64,000 bases of DNA from Paraburkholderia sp. BL10I2N1 (GCF_004361815.1 NZ_SNWA01000001.1:558001-622000); one strand, 5' to 3'; positions 9,582-18,901 are shown, counted from the first letter of the stretch. A program made the numbers and translations. The notes: generated from the sequence alone by a model not told the origin.

Positions 9582-10342
9582 GCGAGGTCGTGCACGCCAG
9601 CCGGCAGGACGGGCGGCTGATTCTCACCATCGACCGTCCGGAGCGCCGGAATGCGCTCAACGCGGAAGTGATCGGCACCTTGCAGCAAGCGCTGGATCGC
9701 GCCCGGTCTGACGAGACGATTCGCGCGGTGGTGCTCACCGGTGCGGGCGACGAGGCGTTCTGCGCCGGCGCCGACCTGGGCGGGGATGCCTTCGCGTTCG
9801 ACTACGCCACGCCGACCAGCGCCTATGCCGACCTGCTGCGCACGGCGCGCACGCTCAACGTGCCGCTCGTCGCGCGGGTCAACGGCGCCTGCATGGCCGG
9901 CGGCATGGGCCTGCTCGCGATGTGCGATCTCGCCATCACGGCCCGGCACGCGAGCTTCGGCCTGCCCGAGGTGAAGGTGGGCGTGTTCCCGATGCAGGTG
10001 CTCGCCGTGCTGCAGGCCCAGTTGCCGCTGCGCTGCCTGGCGCAGCTGTGCCTGACGGGCGAGCCCATCGACGCGGCGCGGGCACGCGAGATCGGTCTGG
10101 TGAACGAGGTGGCTGACGACCTCGACGCTGCGCTCGAGCGCCTGCTGTCGCGGCTGCTCGCCAACTCACCCACCGCGCTGCGGCGCGGCATGTATGCGAT
10201 GAAGGCGATGCGCTCGATGTCCTTCGACGAGGCGATCGCCTTCGGCGAAGGGCAGCTCGGCCTGCTGGCCCTGACCCACGACGCGCGCGAGGGCGTGGCT
10301 GCATTCAAGGAAAAAAGGAGACCGCAATGGACGGGCAAATGA
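9578..10342 (+). CDS. Enoyl-CoA hydratase/isomerase family protein
   Basis: 254 residues from the ATG that overlaps the CoA-transferase stop; the open frame extends upstream without coding character. Crotonase features: DRPERRNALNAEV at the N-terminus, oxyanion-hole segments AFCAGADLGG and MAGGMGLLAMCD, and the conserved Glu in GLPEVKVGVFP. Probably hydrates, or otherwise processes, the enoyl-CoA made by the acyl-CoA dehydrogenase at the end of the operon. Confidence 0.88.
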   Translation: MSEVVHASRQDGRLILTIDRPERRNALNAEVIGTLQQALDRARSDETIRAVVLTGAGDEAFCAGADLGGDAFAFDYATPTSAYADLLRTARTLNVPLVARVNGACMAGGMGLLAMCDLAITARHASFGLPEVKVGVFPMQVLAVLQAQLPLRCLAQLCLTGEPIDAARAREIGLVNEVADDLDAALERLLSRLLANSPTALRRGMYAMKAMRSMSFDEAIAFGEGQLGLLALTHDAREGVAAFKEKRRPQWTGK

Positions 10343-12135
10343 CATTCTCGACGCCGGGCAAGGTCGTGCGGATCGGCGGCGCCTCGGGCTTCTGGGGCGA
10401 CAGCAGCCTCGGGCCGGTGCAACTGGTGCGCTGCGGGGGCATCGATTACCTGGTGTTTGACTATCTCGCCGAGCTCACCATGTCGATCCTCGCGGGCGCG
10501 CGGGCGAAGCGGCCGGAGGAAGGCTACGCCATCGACTTCGTCACGGTGGCGCTGCGCTCGGTGCTGAAGCAGGCCGTCGAGCAGCGCATCCGCATCGTCA
10601 GCAACGCCGGCGGCGTGAATCCGAAGGGCTGCGCCGCGGCGGTGCAGGCTCTGGCCGACGAACTCGGCGTCCCGGTGCGCGTCGCGATCGTCGAAGGCGA
10701 CGACGTGCTCCCGCTCGCCGCCGCGATGCGAGCGGCCGGCACGGTCGAAATGTCCAGCGGCGAACCGATGCCGGAGCGGCTGGTGACGGCCAATGCCTAT
10801 CTCGGCGCACTGCCCATCGCGCGCGCCCTGGCCGCGGGCGCCGACATCGTCATCACCGGCCGCTGCGTCGACAGTGCCGTCACCCTCGGCGTGCTGATGC
10901 ACGAGTTCGGCTGGGCGGCCGACGACTTCGACCGGCTCGCCGCCGGCAGCCTGGCCGGCCACATCATCGAATGCGGCTGCCAGGCGACGGGCGGCCTGCA
11001 CACCGACTGGGCCAGCGTGCCGGACTGGGCGAACATCGGCTATCCGATCGTCGAGTGCCACGAAGATGGCAGCTTTGAAGTCACCAAGCCCGCGGACACT
11101 GGCGGCCTCGTCACGCCCGCAACCGTCGGGGAGCAACTGCTGTACGAGATAGGCGATCCGGCCAGTTATCTGCTTCCGGACGTGACCTGCGACTTTCGAC
11201 AGGTGCGCATGGAACAGACCGGGCCGCATCGCGTGCTCGTGACCGGCGCGCGCGGCCGGCCGCCGACCGGCACCTACAAGGTCAGCGCCACCGCGCCGGC
11301 GGGCTTCAAGGTGTCCGGACAGCTTACCATCGTCGGAATCGACGCCGCAGCGAAGGCGCAGCGCACAGGCGAGGCGTTGCTCGAGCGCGGCCGCCGGCTG
11401 CTGCGTGAGTGCGGGTTCACGGATTTCCTGGGCACCCATATCGAGCTGCTCGGCACGGAGTCGGCCTACGGGCCCCATGCGCGCCCGTTGCCGACGCGCG
11501 AAGTCGTGTTGCGCCTGACGGTGACGCATGCCGACCGGCGTGCACTGGAGATGTTCAGCCGCGAGTTGGCCGCACCCGGCACATCCTGGTCACCCGGCAC
11601 GACCGGTGCTGGTGGGCGTCCCCCGGTGTCGCCGGTGCTGCGGCAGTTCGCCTGGCTCATGCCGAAGGCGCAGGTGACGCCGACGGTCACGCTCGGCGAG
11701 ACGACATTCACCGTGACGCTGCCGCCACCGCAGCCGCAGGGCGCGCTGGAACCGCTGGTGCCCACCGGGGGTGCGCTGCCTGCCGGCCCACGCCAGACGG
11801 TGCCGCTGTTGAGAATCGCGCTCGGACGCAGCGGCGACAAGGGCGACACTTCCAACATTGGTCTCATCGCGCGGCATCCGGCCCTGCTGCCGGTGCTAAG
11901 AGACCAGGTGACGTCAGAACGGGTCGCGACGTACCTCGGCCATCTGGTGCAGGGGCCGGTCCAACGTTACGAGCTGCCCGGCATCCATGCCATCAACCTC
12001 GTCTGCGCGCGTGCATTGGGCGGCGGCGGCATGGCGTCGCTGCGCAACGACCCGCTCGGCAAGGGCATGGCGCAGATGCTGCTCGACATGCCGGTCGACG
12101 TCCCCGCAGGCATGTTGCAGGAGCTCCCCGCATGA
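10327..12135 (+). CDS. AtuA-family protein (DUF1446) with fused C-terminal AtuA domain
   Basis: 602 residues. Start at 10327, inside the preceding hydratase gene, is chosen for its strong ribosome-binding site (AAAAAAGGAG). The N-terminal about 440 residues are DUF1446/AtuA (IGGASGFWGDSS, VSNAGGVNPKGCAAAVQALA, ADIVITGRCVDSAVTLG). The last about 110 residues are the smaller AtuA-associated domain (GRSGDKGDTSNIGLIARHP, ARALGGGGMASL). AtuA is named from acyclic terpene utilisation in Pseudomonas, but its reaction is poorly defined. No geranyl-CoA carboxylase genes are nearby, so this is not a plain citronellol pathway. Confidence 0.85.
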   Translation: MDGQMTFSTPGKVVRIGGASGFWGDSSLGPVQLVRCGGIDYLVFDYLAELTMSILAGARAKRPEEGYAIDFVTVALRSVLKQAVEQRIRIVSNAGGVNPKGCAAAVQALADELGVPVRVAIVEGDDVLPLAAAMRAAGTVEMSSGEPMPERLVTANAYLGALPIARALAAGADIVITGRCVDSAVTLGVLMHEFGWAADDFDRLAAGSLAGHIIECGCQATGGLHTDWASVPDWANIGYPIVECHEDGSFEVTKPADTGGLVTPATVGEQLLYEIGDPASYLLPDVTCDFRQVRMEQTGPHRVLVTGARGRPPTGTYKVSATAPAGFKVSGQLTIVGIDAAAKAQRTGEALLERGRRLLRECGFTDFLGTHIELLGTESAYGPHARPLPTREVVLRLTVTHADRRALEMFSRELAAPGTSWSPGTTGAGGRPPVSPVLRQFAWLMPKAQVTPTVTLGETTFTVTLPPPQPQGALEPLVPTGGALPAGPRQTVPLLRIALGRSGDKGDTSNIGLIARHPALLPVLRDQVTSERVATYLGHLVQGPVQRYELPGIHAINLVCARALGGGGMASLRNDPLGKGMAQMLLDMPVDVPAGMLQELPA

Positions 12136-13292
12136 ATTTCGACTTCTCCGACGACCAGCTTGCAATCCGCGACGCCGTCGAGGCCCGCTGCGCCGACTTC
12201 GGCGCCGATTACTGGCTCGAGCGGGACCGCGATGGGCGCTGGCCCAACGAGTTCTGCGACGCCGTTGCCCGCGGCGGGTGGTTCGGCGTGACCATGCCCA
12301 AGGAACACGGCGGCGCCGGCCTCGGCATCTCGGCGGCCGCGATGGTGATGCGCACGATCGGCAAGCTCGGCTCGGCGGCGGTGTCGTCGGTACACCTGAA
12401 CCTGTTCGGCCCGCAGCCGGTGGTCGTGTTCGGCAGCGAGGCGCAAAAGCGGCGCATGCTGCCGCCGTTGATCGACGGTTCGGATCGCGCCTGCTTCGGC
12501 GTGACCGAGCCCAACGTCGGTTCCGACACCACACGCGTCAGAACCTTCGCCCGCCGCGCGGGCGACCGCTACATCGTCCACGGCCAGAAAGTCTGGACCT
12601 CGACCGCCCAGCAAGCGAACAAGATACTGCTCGTGGCCCGCACGACGGCGATCGAGGCATGCGCGCGGCCGATGGACGGCGTCACGCTGTTCTACACCGA
12701 CCTCGACCGTTCGCATGTGCGTATCAGCGAAATTGAGAAGATGGCGCGCAAGGCGGTGGACTCGAACGAACTGTTCATCGACGGGCTGGAAATCCCCGTC
12801 GAGGATCGCATCGGCGAGGAAGGCCAGGGCTTCAGGTACCTCCTGCACGGGTTGAACCCGGAGCGCATCCTCGTCGCGGCTGCCGCGCTCGGCGCCGCTG
12901 AGACAGCGCTGGCGCGGGCCACGGACTACGCCAGGGAACGCGTCGTGTTCGGCCGCCCGATCGGCAAGAACCAGGCGATCCAGCATCCCCTGGCGGAATG
13001 CTGGATGCGCCTTCAATCGGCCGAACTGCTGATGTGGAAGGCGGCGGCGCTCTATGACGCCGGCAAGCCCTGCGGGGTCGAGGCCACGGCGGCCAAGTAC
13101 CTGGCAGCGGAGGCCAGTTTCGAGACGTCGTTGCGCGCGGTGCGCACGCACGGCGGCTATGGCTACGCGAAGGAGTACCACGTCGAGCGCGGCCTGCGCG
13201 AAAGCGTGCTGTCGCTGCTCGCACCGGTGACGCAGGAGCTCGCGCTGTGCTACGTGGCCGAGCAGGCGCTCGGGCTGCCGAAGTCGTACTGA
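12132..13292 (+). CDS. Acyl-CoA dehydrogenase
   Basis: 386 residues from the ATG overlapping the AtuA stop. FAD-dependent alpha,beta-dehydrogenation of an acyl-CoA. Seen: MNFDFSDDQLAIRDAVEARC, CFGVTEPNVGSDTTRVRTFA (FAD/substrate region), FGRPIGKNQAIQHPLAECW and the C-terminal RTHGGYGYAKEYHVER with the likely catalytic Glu. Last intact gene of the six-gene operon, in which every gene overlaps or nearly touches the next. Confidence 0.92.
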   Translation: MNFDFSDDQLAIRDAVEARCADFGADYWLERDRDGRWPNEFCDAVARGGWFGVTMPKEHGGAGLGISAAAMVMRTIGKLGSAAVSSVHLNLFGPQPVVVFGSEAQKRRMLPPLIDGSDRACFGVTEPNVGSDTTRVRTFARRAGDRYIVHGQKVWTSTAQQANKILLVARTTAIEACARPMDGVTLFYTDLDRSHVRISEIEKMARKAVDSNELFIDGLEIPVEDRIGEEGQGFRYLLHGLNPERILVAAAALGAAETALARATDYARERVVFGRPIGKNQAIQHPLAECWMRLQSAELLMWKAAALYDAGKPCGVEATAAKYLAAEASFETSLRAVRTHGGYGYAKEYHVERGLRESVLSLLAPVTQELALCYVAEQALGLPKSY

Positions 13293-13431
13293 CGCGCGCG
13301 GCGCGAGACAAACGGAATCCGGGGCGTGGCAGAAGTACACCCGACAACCCCAACGGGATCAATCAGCGACGGTCTATAACCCGTGCCTGGAGACTGCGAG
13401 ATGCAAATGGACATAGCGGGAGGACAGTTTC

Positions 13432-13515
13432 ATGACGAGGTTTGAAGGTAAGGTCGTCATCGTCATCGCCGCCGGCGACGCCTATGCCCGGGTTATCGCT
13501 GACCTGTCCGCATGA
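13432..13515 (+). pseudogene. N-terminal stub of a short-chain dehydrogenase
   Basis: The frame MTRFEGKVVIVIAAGDAYAR has the standard SDR opening (xxFxGKVVIVTGAGSGIG) but loses the glycine motif and stops after 27 residues. A ribosome-binding site (GGGAGGAC) still precedes it. Probably the next gene of the catabolic operon, deleted almost completely. The rest of 13293-13629 is non-coding. Confidence 0.55.
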
Positions 13516-13629
13516 CGGAAACATTGGGATAGACAGGATTGGGTAATCGTCCGCGGCCGAACGTGTCGCGTGATGAGATAAACGATTAGTTTTCCTAATT
13601 TACAACTGCAGTTGATTAAAGGAAATGGC

Positions 13630-14124
13630 GTGAGGAACTTCACAGTAATATCGCCTGAATTCAAGGATCTGGAACGGCTGCAACTGGTGCATGAGTTCGA
13701 TGGCTTCGACGGGACCGGCCAGAACCGTTCGCCCGCCCTGCAATGGCACGGCGCGCCGGAAGGCACCAGGAGCTTCGCGCTGACGCTGTACGACCCGGAC
13801 GCACCCACCGGCAGCGGCTTCTGGCACTGGATACTGTTCGATATCGATTCGTCCGTCACCCAGCTTGCCGCCGGTGCTGGCTCCACCGACGCCACTGACC
13901 TGGGCGCCAGCGGCATTCAGGCGACCAACGACTACGGCACCACCGGCTACGGCGGTCCCTGCCCACCCAAGGGCTTGCCGGCGCACCGCTATATCTTCAC
14001 CGTGCATGCGCTGCGTGTGCCCAAGCTGGAACTGCCGGCCAACGTGCCCAACGCGGTGGTCCGCTTCCTGATCCACCAGAACACGCTCGCCATGGCCACC
14101 CTGACCGGCCTCTACAACCGCTGA
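13630..14124 (+). CDS. YbhB/YbcL family Raf kinase inhibitor-like (PEBP) protein
   Basis: 164 residues from a GTG with AAAGGA six bases upstream; a TTG at 13612 is a weaker option. PEBP motifs DPDAPTGSGFWHW and YGGPCPPKGLPAHRY followed by FTVHAL are intact. Small ligand-binding proteins whose bacterial role is unclear. Preceded by an AT-rich leader. Confidence 0.9.
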   Translation: MRNFTVISPEFKDLERLQLVHEFDGFDGTGQNRSPALQWHGAPEGTRSFALTLYDPDAPTGSGFWHWILFDIDSSVTQLAAGAGSTDATDLGASGIQATNDYGTTGYGGPCPPKGLPAHRYIFTVHALRVPKLELPANVPNAVVRFLIHQNTLAMATLTGLYNR

Positions 14125-14197
14125 CGATGCGCGTCAATGGGGCGGCACGATCGAATGATCCGACGCATTACAACTCCCCCACTTTGGAGACTGCAAG

Positions 14198-15280
14198 ATG
14201 AGAACAAACATAGCCAAAACGGTACTGATACTGCTGGCGTTGTTGACGACGCCGCTCGCCACAAAGGCCTGGGAGCGCGGCAAGGTCGAGACATTTGCCA
14301 CGTTGCCCCCCGGCGAGGCGCATCCCGAGGGCATCACCATCGGCCATGACGGCAACGTCTACGTCGTCACGGTGGCGGCGAACAAACCTGAGACGAGTGA
14401 GGGAACGCTCATTGTGTTCGACCCACACGGCAAGCACCTTCGGACCGTTCAAGTCAAAGGCTCAAGCAGGGTATTGCTTAATCTTGGTTTCAATCCGCAG
14501 ACCGGCAAGTTGCTTGTGACCGATTACCTGGCCGCAAAGGTCTGGGTCGTCGATCCCAACACTGGTGCCGCATCCGTGTTCATGACGGTCACGGGTAATC
14601 ATCCCGCCCTCGACGGGATGACGTTCGACGCTGCCGGCAACGTGTACGTGACCGACCCCCACCAGGGCATCATCTGGAAAACTGGACCAGGCGGCGGCGA
14701 AGCATTGGCGTGGGTCAAAAGCCCATTGCTCAGTCCGGCCAGGCCAGCACCGCGCATCGGCGCGAATGGTCTGGCGTTCAACAAGGAGCGGACCGCGTTG
14801 TTCGTCGCCAACACAGCGAACGACACGATTGTCAAAATACCGGTGACTGGCTCGACGCCTGAACCTGGCACGCCGGAGGTCTTCGTCAATCGCGTTGGCG
14901 GCGGACCCGACGGCCTGATCATTGACGAGCACGACAACATCTGGACCGTGTGCAACCAGTCCAACGAGATTCTCGTGCTCGAGCCGACACAGGGGCGAGT
15001 GATTGCAAAGCTCGGCGATTTCGGCGGAATCGATCGCGAGGGGGCGCCCATAGGTTTTCTCTGGTCGAATAGCCTCGTATTCCGCGGTGACGAGGTTCTT
15101 GTCACCAACCTTTCGCTCGATTATGGCGCGGTCGTTTCGCAGGATGAACGGACAATCGATGGACCGTGGGCTCACCAGGTGAAAGTCCACACGATCTCGA
15201 AAATCAAGAAGCGGATACCGGAAAGTCCAGACCTCGAACTCGCCGCGCGCCAACAAGATCCTGCTGCTCCACTTCACTGA
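14198..15280 (+). CDS. Exported SMP-30/gluconolactonase-like beta-propeller protein
   Basis: 360 residues with a signal peptide (MRTNIAKTVLILLALLTTPL, cleavage near TKA-WE), so likely periplasmic. Six-bladed propeller signatures: EGITIGHDGNVYVVT, LDGMTFDAAGNVYVTD, GANGLAFNKERTALFV, GGPDGLIIDEHDNIWT. The family includes calcium- or zinc-dependent lactonases. Its 5' region (14185-14214) matches 24 of 30 bases at 13388-13417 upstream, suggesting a local duplication. A hairpin follows at 15374. Confidence 0.82.
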   Translation: MRTNIAKTVLILLALLTTPLATKAWERGKVETFATLPPGEAHPEGITIGHDGNVYVVTVAANKPETSEGTLIVFDPHGKHLRTVQVKGSSRVLLNLGFNPQTGKLLVTDYLAAKVWVVDPNTGAASVFMTVTGNHPALDGMTFDAAGNVYVTDPHQGIIWKTGPGGGEALAWVKSPLLSPARPAPRIGANGLAFNKERTALFVANTANDTIVKIPVTGSTPEPGTPEVFVNRVGGGPDGLIIDEHDNIWTVCNQSNEILVLEPTQGRVIAKLGDFGGIDREGAPIGFLWSNSLVFRGDEVLVTNLSLDYGAVVSQDERTIDGPWAHQVKVHTISKIKKRIPESPDLELAARQQDPAAPLH

Positions 15281-15373
15281 TTTCGACCACTCGCGTGCGC
15301 ACTTCTGGCGCGATCGAGAAGACGGGGCAAAAGACAAAGATTGCGAGGTTGCAATCTAGGCAAAGACAAAGCC

Positions 15374-15396
15374 GGCCGCGCTCCAAATGCGCGGCC
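15374..15396. terminator. 8-bp stem hairpin in the porin 5' region
   Basis: GGCCGCGC-N7-GCGCGGCC, 20 bases upstream of the porin ATG and before its ribosome-binding site (AAAGGAG, 15404-15410). It could be a terminator of the propeller gene, though lacking a T-tract, or a 5'-UTR structure of the porin mRNA. Confidence 0.5.
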
Positions 15397-15416
15397 AAAT
15401 AACAAAGGAGACAGAC

Positions 15417-15605
15417 ATGCAGTTCTTTGCAAAGACGCTCTGCGGAGCTACGTTGCTGCTCGCGGCCGGAGGGGCGGCCGCGCAGTCGAACGTCACGCTG
15501 TACGGCATCGCGGATGCATTCGTGCAATACCTCAATAATGGCGGAAGAAAGAGGTGGCCTCGTTCGTTCAGACAGGATCTGCGAGTTTTTAAGTGGAATC
15601 GCTGA
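15417..15605 (+). pseudogene. N-terminal fragment of a Gram-negative porin
   Basis: Starts with a textbook signal peptide (MQFFAKTLCGATLLLAAGGA, ending AAA-Q) and the first porin strand SNVTLYGIADAFVQYLNN typical of Burkholderia trimeric porins (about 360 residues when whole). Homology ends near 15543 and the frame runs into the IS3 end at 15590. No porin continuation is visible on the far side of the IS, so the remainder was deleted. Confidence 0.8.
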
Positions 15606-15610
15606 GGCAA

Positions 15611-16441
15611 TCAAGCTGCCGATTTTATCGCTGGCAGCGTCGCGAAGTATGCTTCATCCGGTGTCTGGTCGGCGAGCTTCGAATGAGGCCGGTTCTGGTT
15701 ATACCAGTTCAGGTAATTGCCGATTGAGCGGCGGGCGTGGCTGACCGAGTCATATGCTTTCAGATAAACCTCTTCATATTTGACGCTGCGCCACACCCGT
15801 TCGACGAACACATTGTCACGCCAGGCACCCTTTCCATCCATGGACAGAAGAACGTTCCGGCTGAGTACCGCGTCGGTGAATTCGGTTGCGGTGAACTGGC
15901 TGCCTTGATCCGTGTTGACGATCTCAGGCAGCCCGTATTTCGCAAACGCTTCCTCCAGCGCCTCGACAGCATGGCAACTCTCCAGTGTGATCGCCACCCG
16001 GTGTGCCAGCACCCGACGGCTCGCCCAGTCCACTACGGCTGTCAGATAAACGAAGCCGCGCGCCATCGGGATGTAGCTCGTATCGAGTGCCCAGACCTGA
16101 TTGGCCCGATCGATCTTCCGGTTGCGCAGCAGATACGGCCAGATCCTGTGGGCTGCATGCTTGCGGCTTGTGTTGGGCTTGCGATACAACGCCTCGATGC
16201 CCATGCGCTTCATCAGGGTGCCGACGTGCCTGCGCCCGACCTTGATGCCTTCGCGACGCAGCAGCCGTGCCAGCATTCGCGCCCCTGCAAATGGATGCTC
16301 AAGGTGAAGCTCGTCAATCCGGCGCATCAATTTCAGATCCGCTTCGCTGACGCCACGCGATTGGTAATAGACGCTCGACCGGCTGATGCCTACCAGCCGG
16401 GCCTGCTGTGTCACCGGCAGGGCGTGATCACGATCGATCAT
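15611..16441 (-). CDS. IS3 transposase OrfB (integrase core)
   Basis: 276 residues with an N-terminal HTH_21-like region (RLVGISRSSVYYQ) and an rve DDE core: first Asp in QVWALDTSYIPMARG, second in EIVNTDQGSQFTATEF, Glu in GAWRDNVFVERVWRSVKYEE. Complete. Its ATG overlaps the OrfA stop (ATGA); in IS3 elements the active enzyme is usually an OrfAB fusion made by frameshifting. Confidence 0.92.
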   Translation of the reverse strand: MIDRDHALPVTQQARLVGISRSSVYYQSRGVSEADLKLMRRIDELHLEHPFAGARMLARLLRREGIKVGRRHVGTLMKRMGIEALYRKPNTSRKHAAHRIWPYLLRNRKIDRANQVWALDTSYIPMARGFVYLTAVVDWASRRVLAHRVAITLESCHAVEALEEAFAKYGLPEIVNTDQGSQFTATEFTDAVLSRNVLLSMDGKGAWRDNVFVERVWRSVKYEEVYLKAYDSVSHARRSIGNYLNWYNQNRPHSKLADQTPDEAYFATLPAIKSAA

Positions 16442-16746
16442 CGCCTTACGCCCAGCAGTCCCGCCTTGCTGAGCGCGCTTTCTAAAAAATCGTTCTCCAG
16501 CGTCAACTGCCCAATCTTCGCGTGCAGCACCTTCACGTCAACTGGCGGTGCCGCCGACACCGCATTGCCCGCTTCGAACACATCGGCAACCCGCTCCTGC
16601 AGTTGCTTCTTCCAGTCCGTGATCTGGTTTGGATGGACATCAAACTGCTGGGCCAGCTCTGCCAGCGTCTTGTCGCCCTTAAGCGCCGCGAGTGCCACCT
16701 TTGCCTTGAACGCCGGTGAGTGTGTCCGTCGGTTTCGTTTCGTCAT
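16438..16746 (-). CDS. IS3 transposase OrfA (helix-turn-helix)
   Basis: 102 residues: HTH_8-type N-terminus (RTHSPAFKAKVALAALKGDK, then LAQQFDVHPNQITDWKKQL) and a C-terminal leucine-rich coiled region (LHAKIGQLTLENDFLESAL) for dimerisation. Partner of OrfB at 15611-16441. Confidence 0.92.
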   Translation of the reverse strand: MTKRNRRTHSPAFKAKVALAALKGDKTLAELAQQFDVHPNQITDWKKQLQERVADVFEAGNAVSAAPPVDVKVLHAKIGQLTLENDFLESALSKAGLLGVRR

Positions 16747-16804
16747 CTTCTGGTTCCTTGTCGCCGGCCATTATGACCGACTCACGCCCCAGCTTTTCCA
16801 CTCA

Positions 16805-17665
16805 ACGAACTGTCCGAATTCTCGGCGCCACCTCTAAAGCAACATGGCGCGCCGTGGGACACACCGGAGTTGGCGGCCATGCTTCGAGACATGCTGGAGC
16901 CCCCGGGCGACGACGACGGAGGACTCGGCGCCACTGTCGACGAAGCGAAGGCAGCCACAGAACGCGCGACAGCTTCCATCGATGAGACCATGGAACCCAT
17001 TGAGGCCTGCGAAGAGCGGAATGCCGCGATGGAAACCGAGGGTATGAGGGGACCCAGGCGTTGAATCCCGGGCGGCGCCCGCGACCGGTGTGGAAAGTCA
17101 CCCGGCGCACCCGGATCGTGGCATGAGCCTGTAGGGAAGCTGGAAGCACATCGATTGCGGCTCCGCCGGTCGGCTCTGCAATCAGCGCCCCCACCGGCGA
17201 GAAGACGGCGCCCGCCGTATGCCTTGATTTGATGCACGCTCGCCAGAGATGCCTTTCGGAAGACAACGGAAGACAACGGAAGACAGTCTATCGATGTACC
17301 CTTATCCGCGCCGGGCACAAAGGCGATTTCAAGGTCGAGGCACATGCTAGCCGGGGATCTGTCGCAGTCGCTGCGCGAAGCCACTCGCGACGAGCACGAA
17401 AATGCAATCAAACACACGATGGCGGACGACCCGCGCGGGGATTTTTCCTGGTCGGCTAAAACCCTCTGTCAGATGGAAAGCCAGGTGGCTTTCGTCCGGC
17501 GAACGTCGATCGTGGACCTGCACGGGTCGCGTTGTGCCGCGCCTTCCGCGGAACTGCGCGGAAGCACAAAAAGGTGTGCAGGACACCGCACCCTGGATGC
17601 TTGCGCGAGCGTCGTACCCCTGGCGCCATCTCGATGCGTGATCCTATCTACGACAGGAGGAGATC
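16805..17665. other. Gene-poor stretch with unassigned open frame
   Basis: The frame 16801-17064 (+) reads APPLKQHGAPWDTPELAAML and then an Asp/Glu/Ala-rich tail, without start or known family. Another frame from 17344 (MLAGDLSQSLREATRDEHEN) faintly recalls a four-helix protein start. Neither is firm. A 10-bp unit CGGAAGACAA is repeated three times at 17257-17285. Confidence 0.4.
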
Positions 17666-17920
17666 GTGAAACGCAATATGAGTCTGGCACTCGCAATATT
17701 GAAGACTCTCGAGGAAAACAAGTCCCCGCACCTCAGCGAATTTGACATTGAAGGCGCGGTCAAGGATACCTTCGATGTTTCAAACCGAGGCGTGTGGTAT
17801 CAGTTGAACCTGCTGGCTGACGCAAATCTCGTGCGCTCGATGGGTAGCGACTGGCGGCTAACCTGGGATGGCCATGAGTTTTTGAAGTCGGCAGCCCCGA
17901 ACGCCTTCGAAGACACTTAA
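17666..17920 (+). CDS. Small winged-helix protein (DUF2513-like)
   Basis: 84 residues from a GTG with a strong ribosome-binding site (CAGGAGGAG). The pattern MKRNMSLALAILKTLEEN, then GVWYQLNLLADANLVRS and WRLTWDGHEFLKS, is that of DUF2513, a short winged-helix fold. It stands alone, with no partner gene; the neighbouring DNA is degraded. Function unknown, possibly DNA-binding. Confidence 0.72.
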   Translation: MKRNMSLALAILKTLEENKSPHLSEFDIEGAVKDTFDVSNRGVWYQLNLLADANLVRSMGSDWRLTWDGHEFLKSAAPNAFEDT

Positions 17921-18124
17921 AGTGCGGCTAGAGCACTGGAAAGGCCTCTCTGCTCTCGTGGAGACAACACGAGTGCTGGGCGGCACAGGAGGCGCCGAAG
18001 GCAATTGCCGTTGGCCGAAGCACGCCTGGTTCCACGACGTGATGACGATCGCACCGCCCCCCCCCCGGCGAGCCATCTGGTTTTGTACAGACGCACGTGC
18101 GGGTGTTCCTGGTCTGGGGGGAGC

Positions 18125-18877
18125 ATGGACCGGCTAAAGCATGCGCTGCTTGAATATCACGAACGCAGCAAGCACCGCATCAACTACTACGCTCCTGGCC
18201 CCACGGGACTCGACTGGACAACCCAGCCGGATCCGTTCCGGGTGTTTCACGGCACACCGCGCGTTGGCTGCCGTTAGCCGCGGACACACTGGCTACGCCC
18301 TACAACGAACTGCGCTGCGGCGCTTTGTCGCCCGCTCACCGATTTGATCTTTCCAATCTGGCGATCATGTTCGAACTCTCACTCGGCCTGTCGGCGTGGA
18401 AATCCTATGGCGCCGAGCGATGGGCACTGCGCTGCAACCCTTCGAGCGGAAATCTGCATCCGACCGAGGGCTATCTTATGTGTGCGACGCTGCCCGGCTT
18501 GTCTGGTGGCGTCTACCATTACCTGAGCCGAGACCACGTGCTCGAACATCGCGCTGCAATCGATGATCCGCGATGGGACCGCGGCGGTGCCGGACAGTGG
18601 TATCCTGGTCGGCTTAAGTTCGATTCCCCTGGCGCGAGGCGTGAAAATACGGCATGCGCACCTGGCGCTACGGCCAGCACGATTGCGGCCATGTAATCGC
18701 CGCGGTGAGCGGCTGCGCTAGGCTGGCAGACGCGGCTGGTGGAGGCGGCTGCCGATGATGTCGTGGCGGACTTGCTTGGATTGAAGCGCAGCGAGGATTT
18801 CGTGGATGCCGAAAGAGGAGGTGCCGGATGTCTTGCTCTGGATCGGCAATCCCGCGTGGCGGCCTGATCCTGAGCGT
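18125..18877 (+). pseudogene. Degraded SagB-type nitroreductase-like oxidoreductase
   Basis: Pieces in different frames match the SagB/ThcOx-type FMN oxidoreductase order. MDRLKHALLEYHERSKHRIN with TTQPDPFRVFHGT (frame 1) ends near 18258. Then LAIMFELSLGLSAWKSYGAE and RCNPSSGNLHPTEGYL (frame 2) run to about 18640. Later VVADLLGLKRSEDFVDAE and EEVPDVLLWIGNP (another shift near 18812) match the C-terminal part. At least two frameshifts and an internal loss make this non-functional. Family members oxidise azolines in peptide modification or act as general nitroreductases; no peptide-cluster partner is visible. Confidence 0.65.
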
Positions 18878-18901
18878 ATGCTTGTTTTGTTTCCTCTTTT
18901 C

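Larger units (their letters stand above)
15590..16804 (-). mobile_element. IS3-family insertion sequence, complete (1215 bp)
   Basis: Two overlapping ORFs on the minus strand flanked by inverted ends that I matched by eye: TAAGTGGAATCGCTGAGGCA (15590-15609) and, on the other strand, TGAGTGGAAAAGCTGGGGCG (16785-16804), 15 of 20 identical. Size is normal for IS3. No matching 3-4 bp target duplication is seen (TTT versus ACG), implying rearrangement after insertion. Confidence 0.8.

Noticed and set aside
18600..18640. T-loop-like GTTCGATTCCCC suggesting a tRNA
   Set aside because: No acceptor or anticodon stem around it; it is coding sequence of the SagB remnant.
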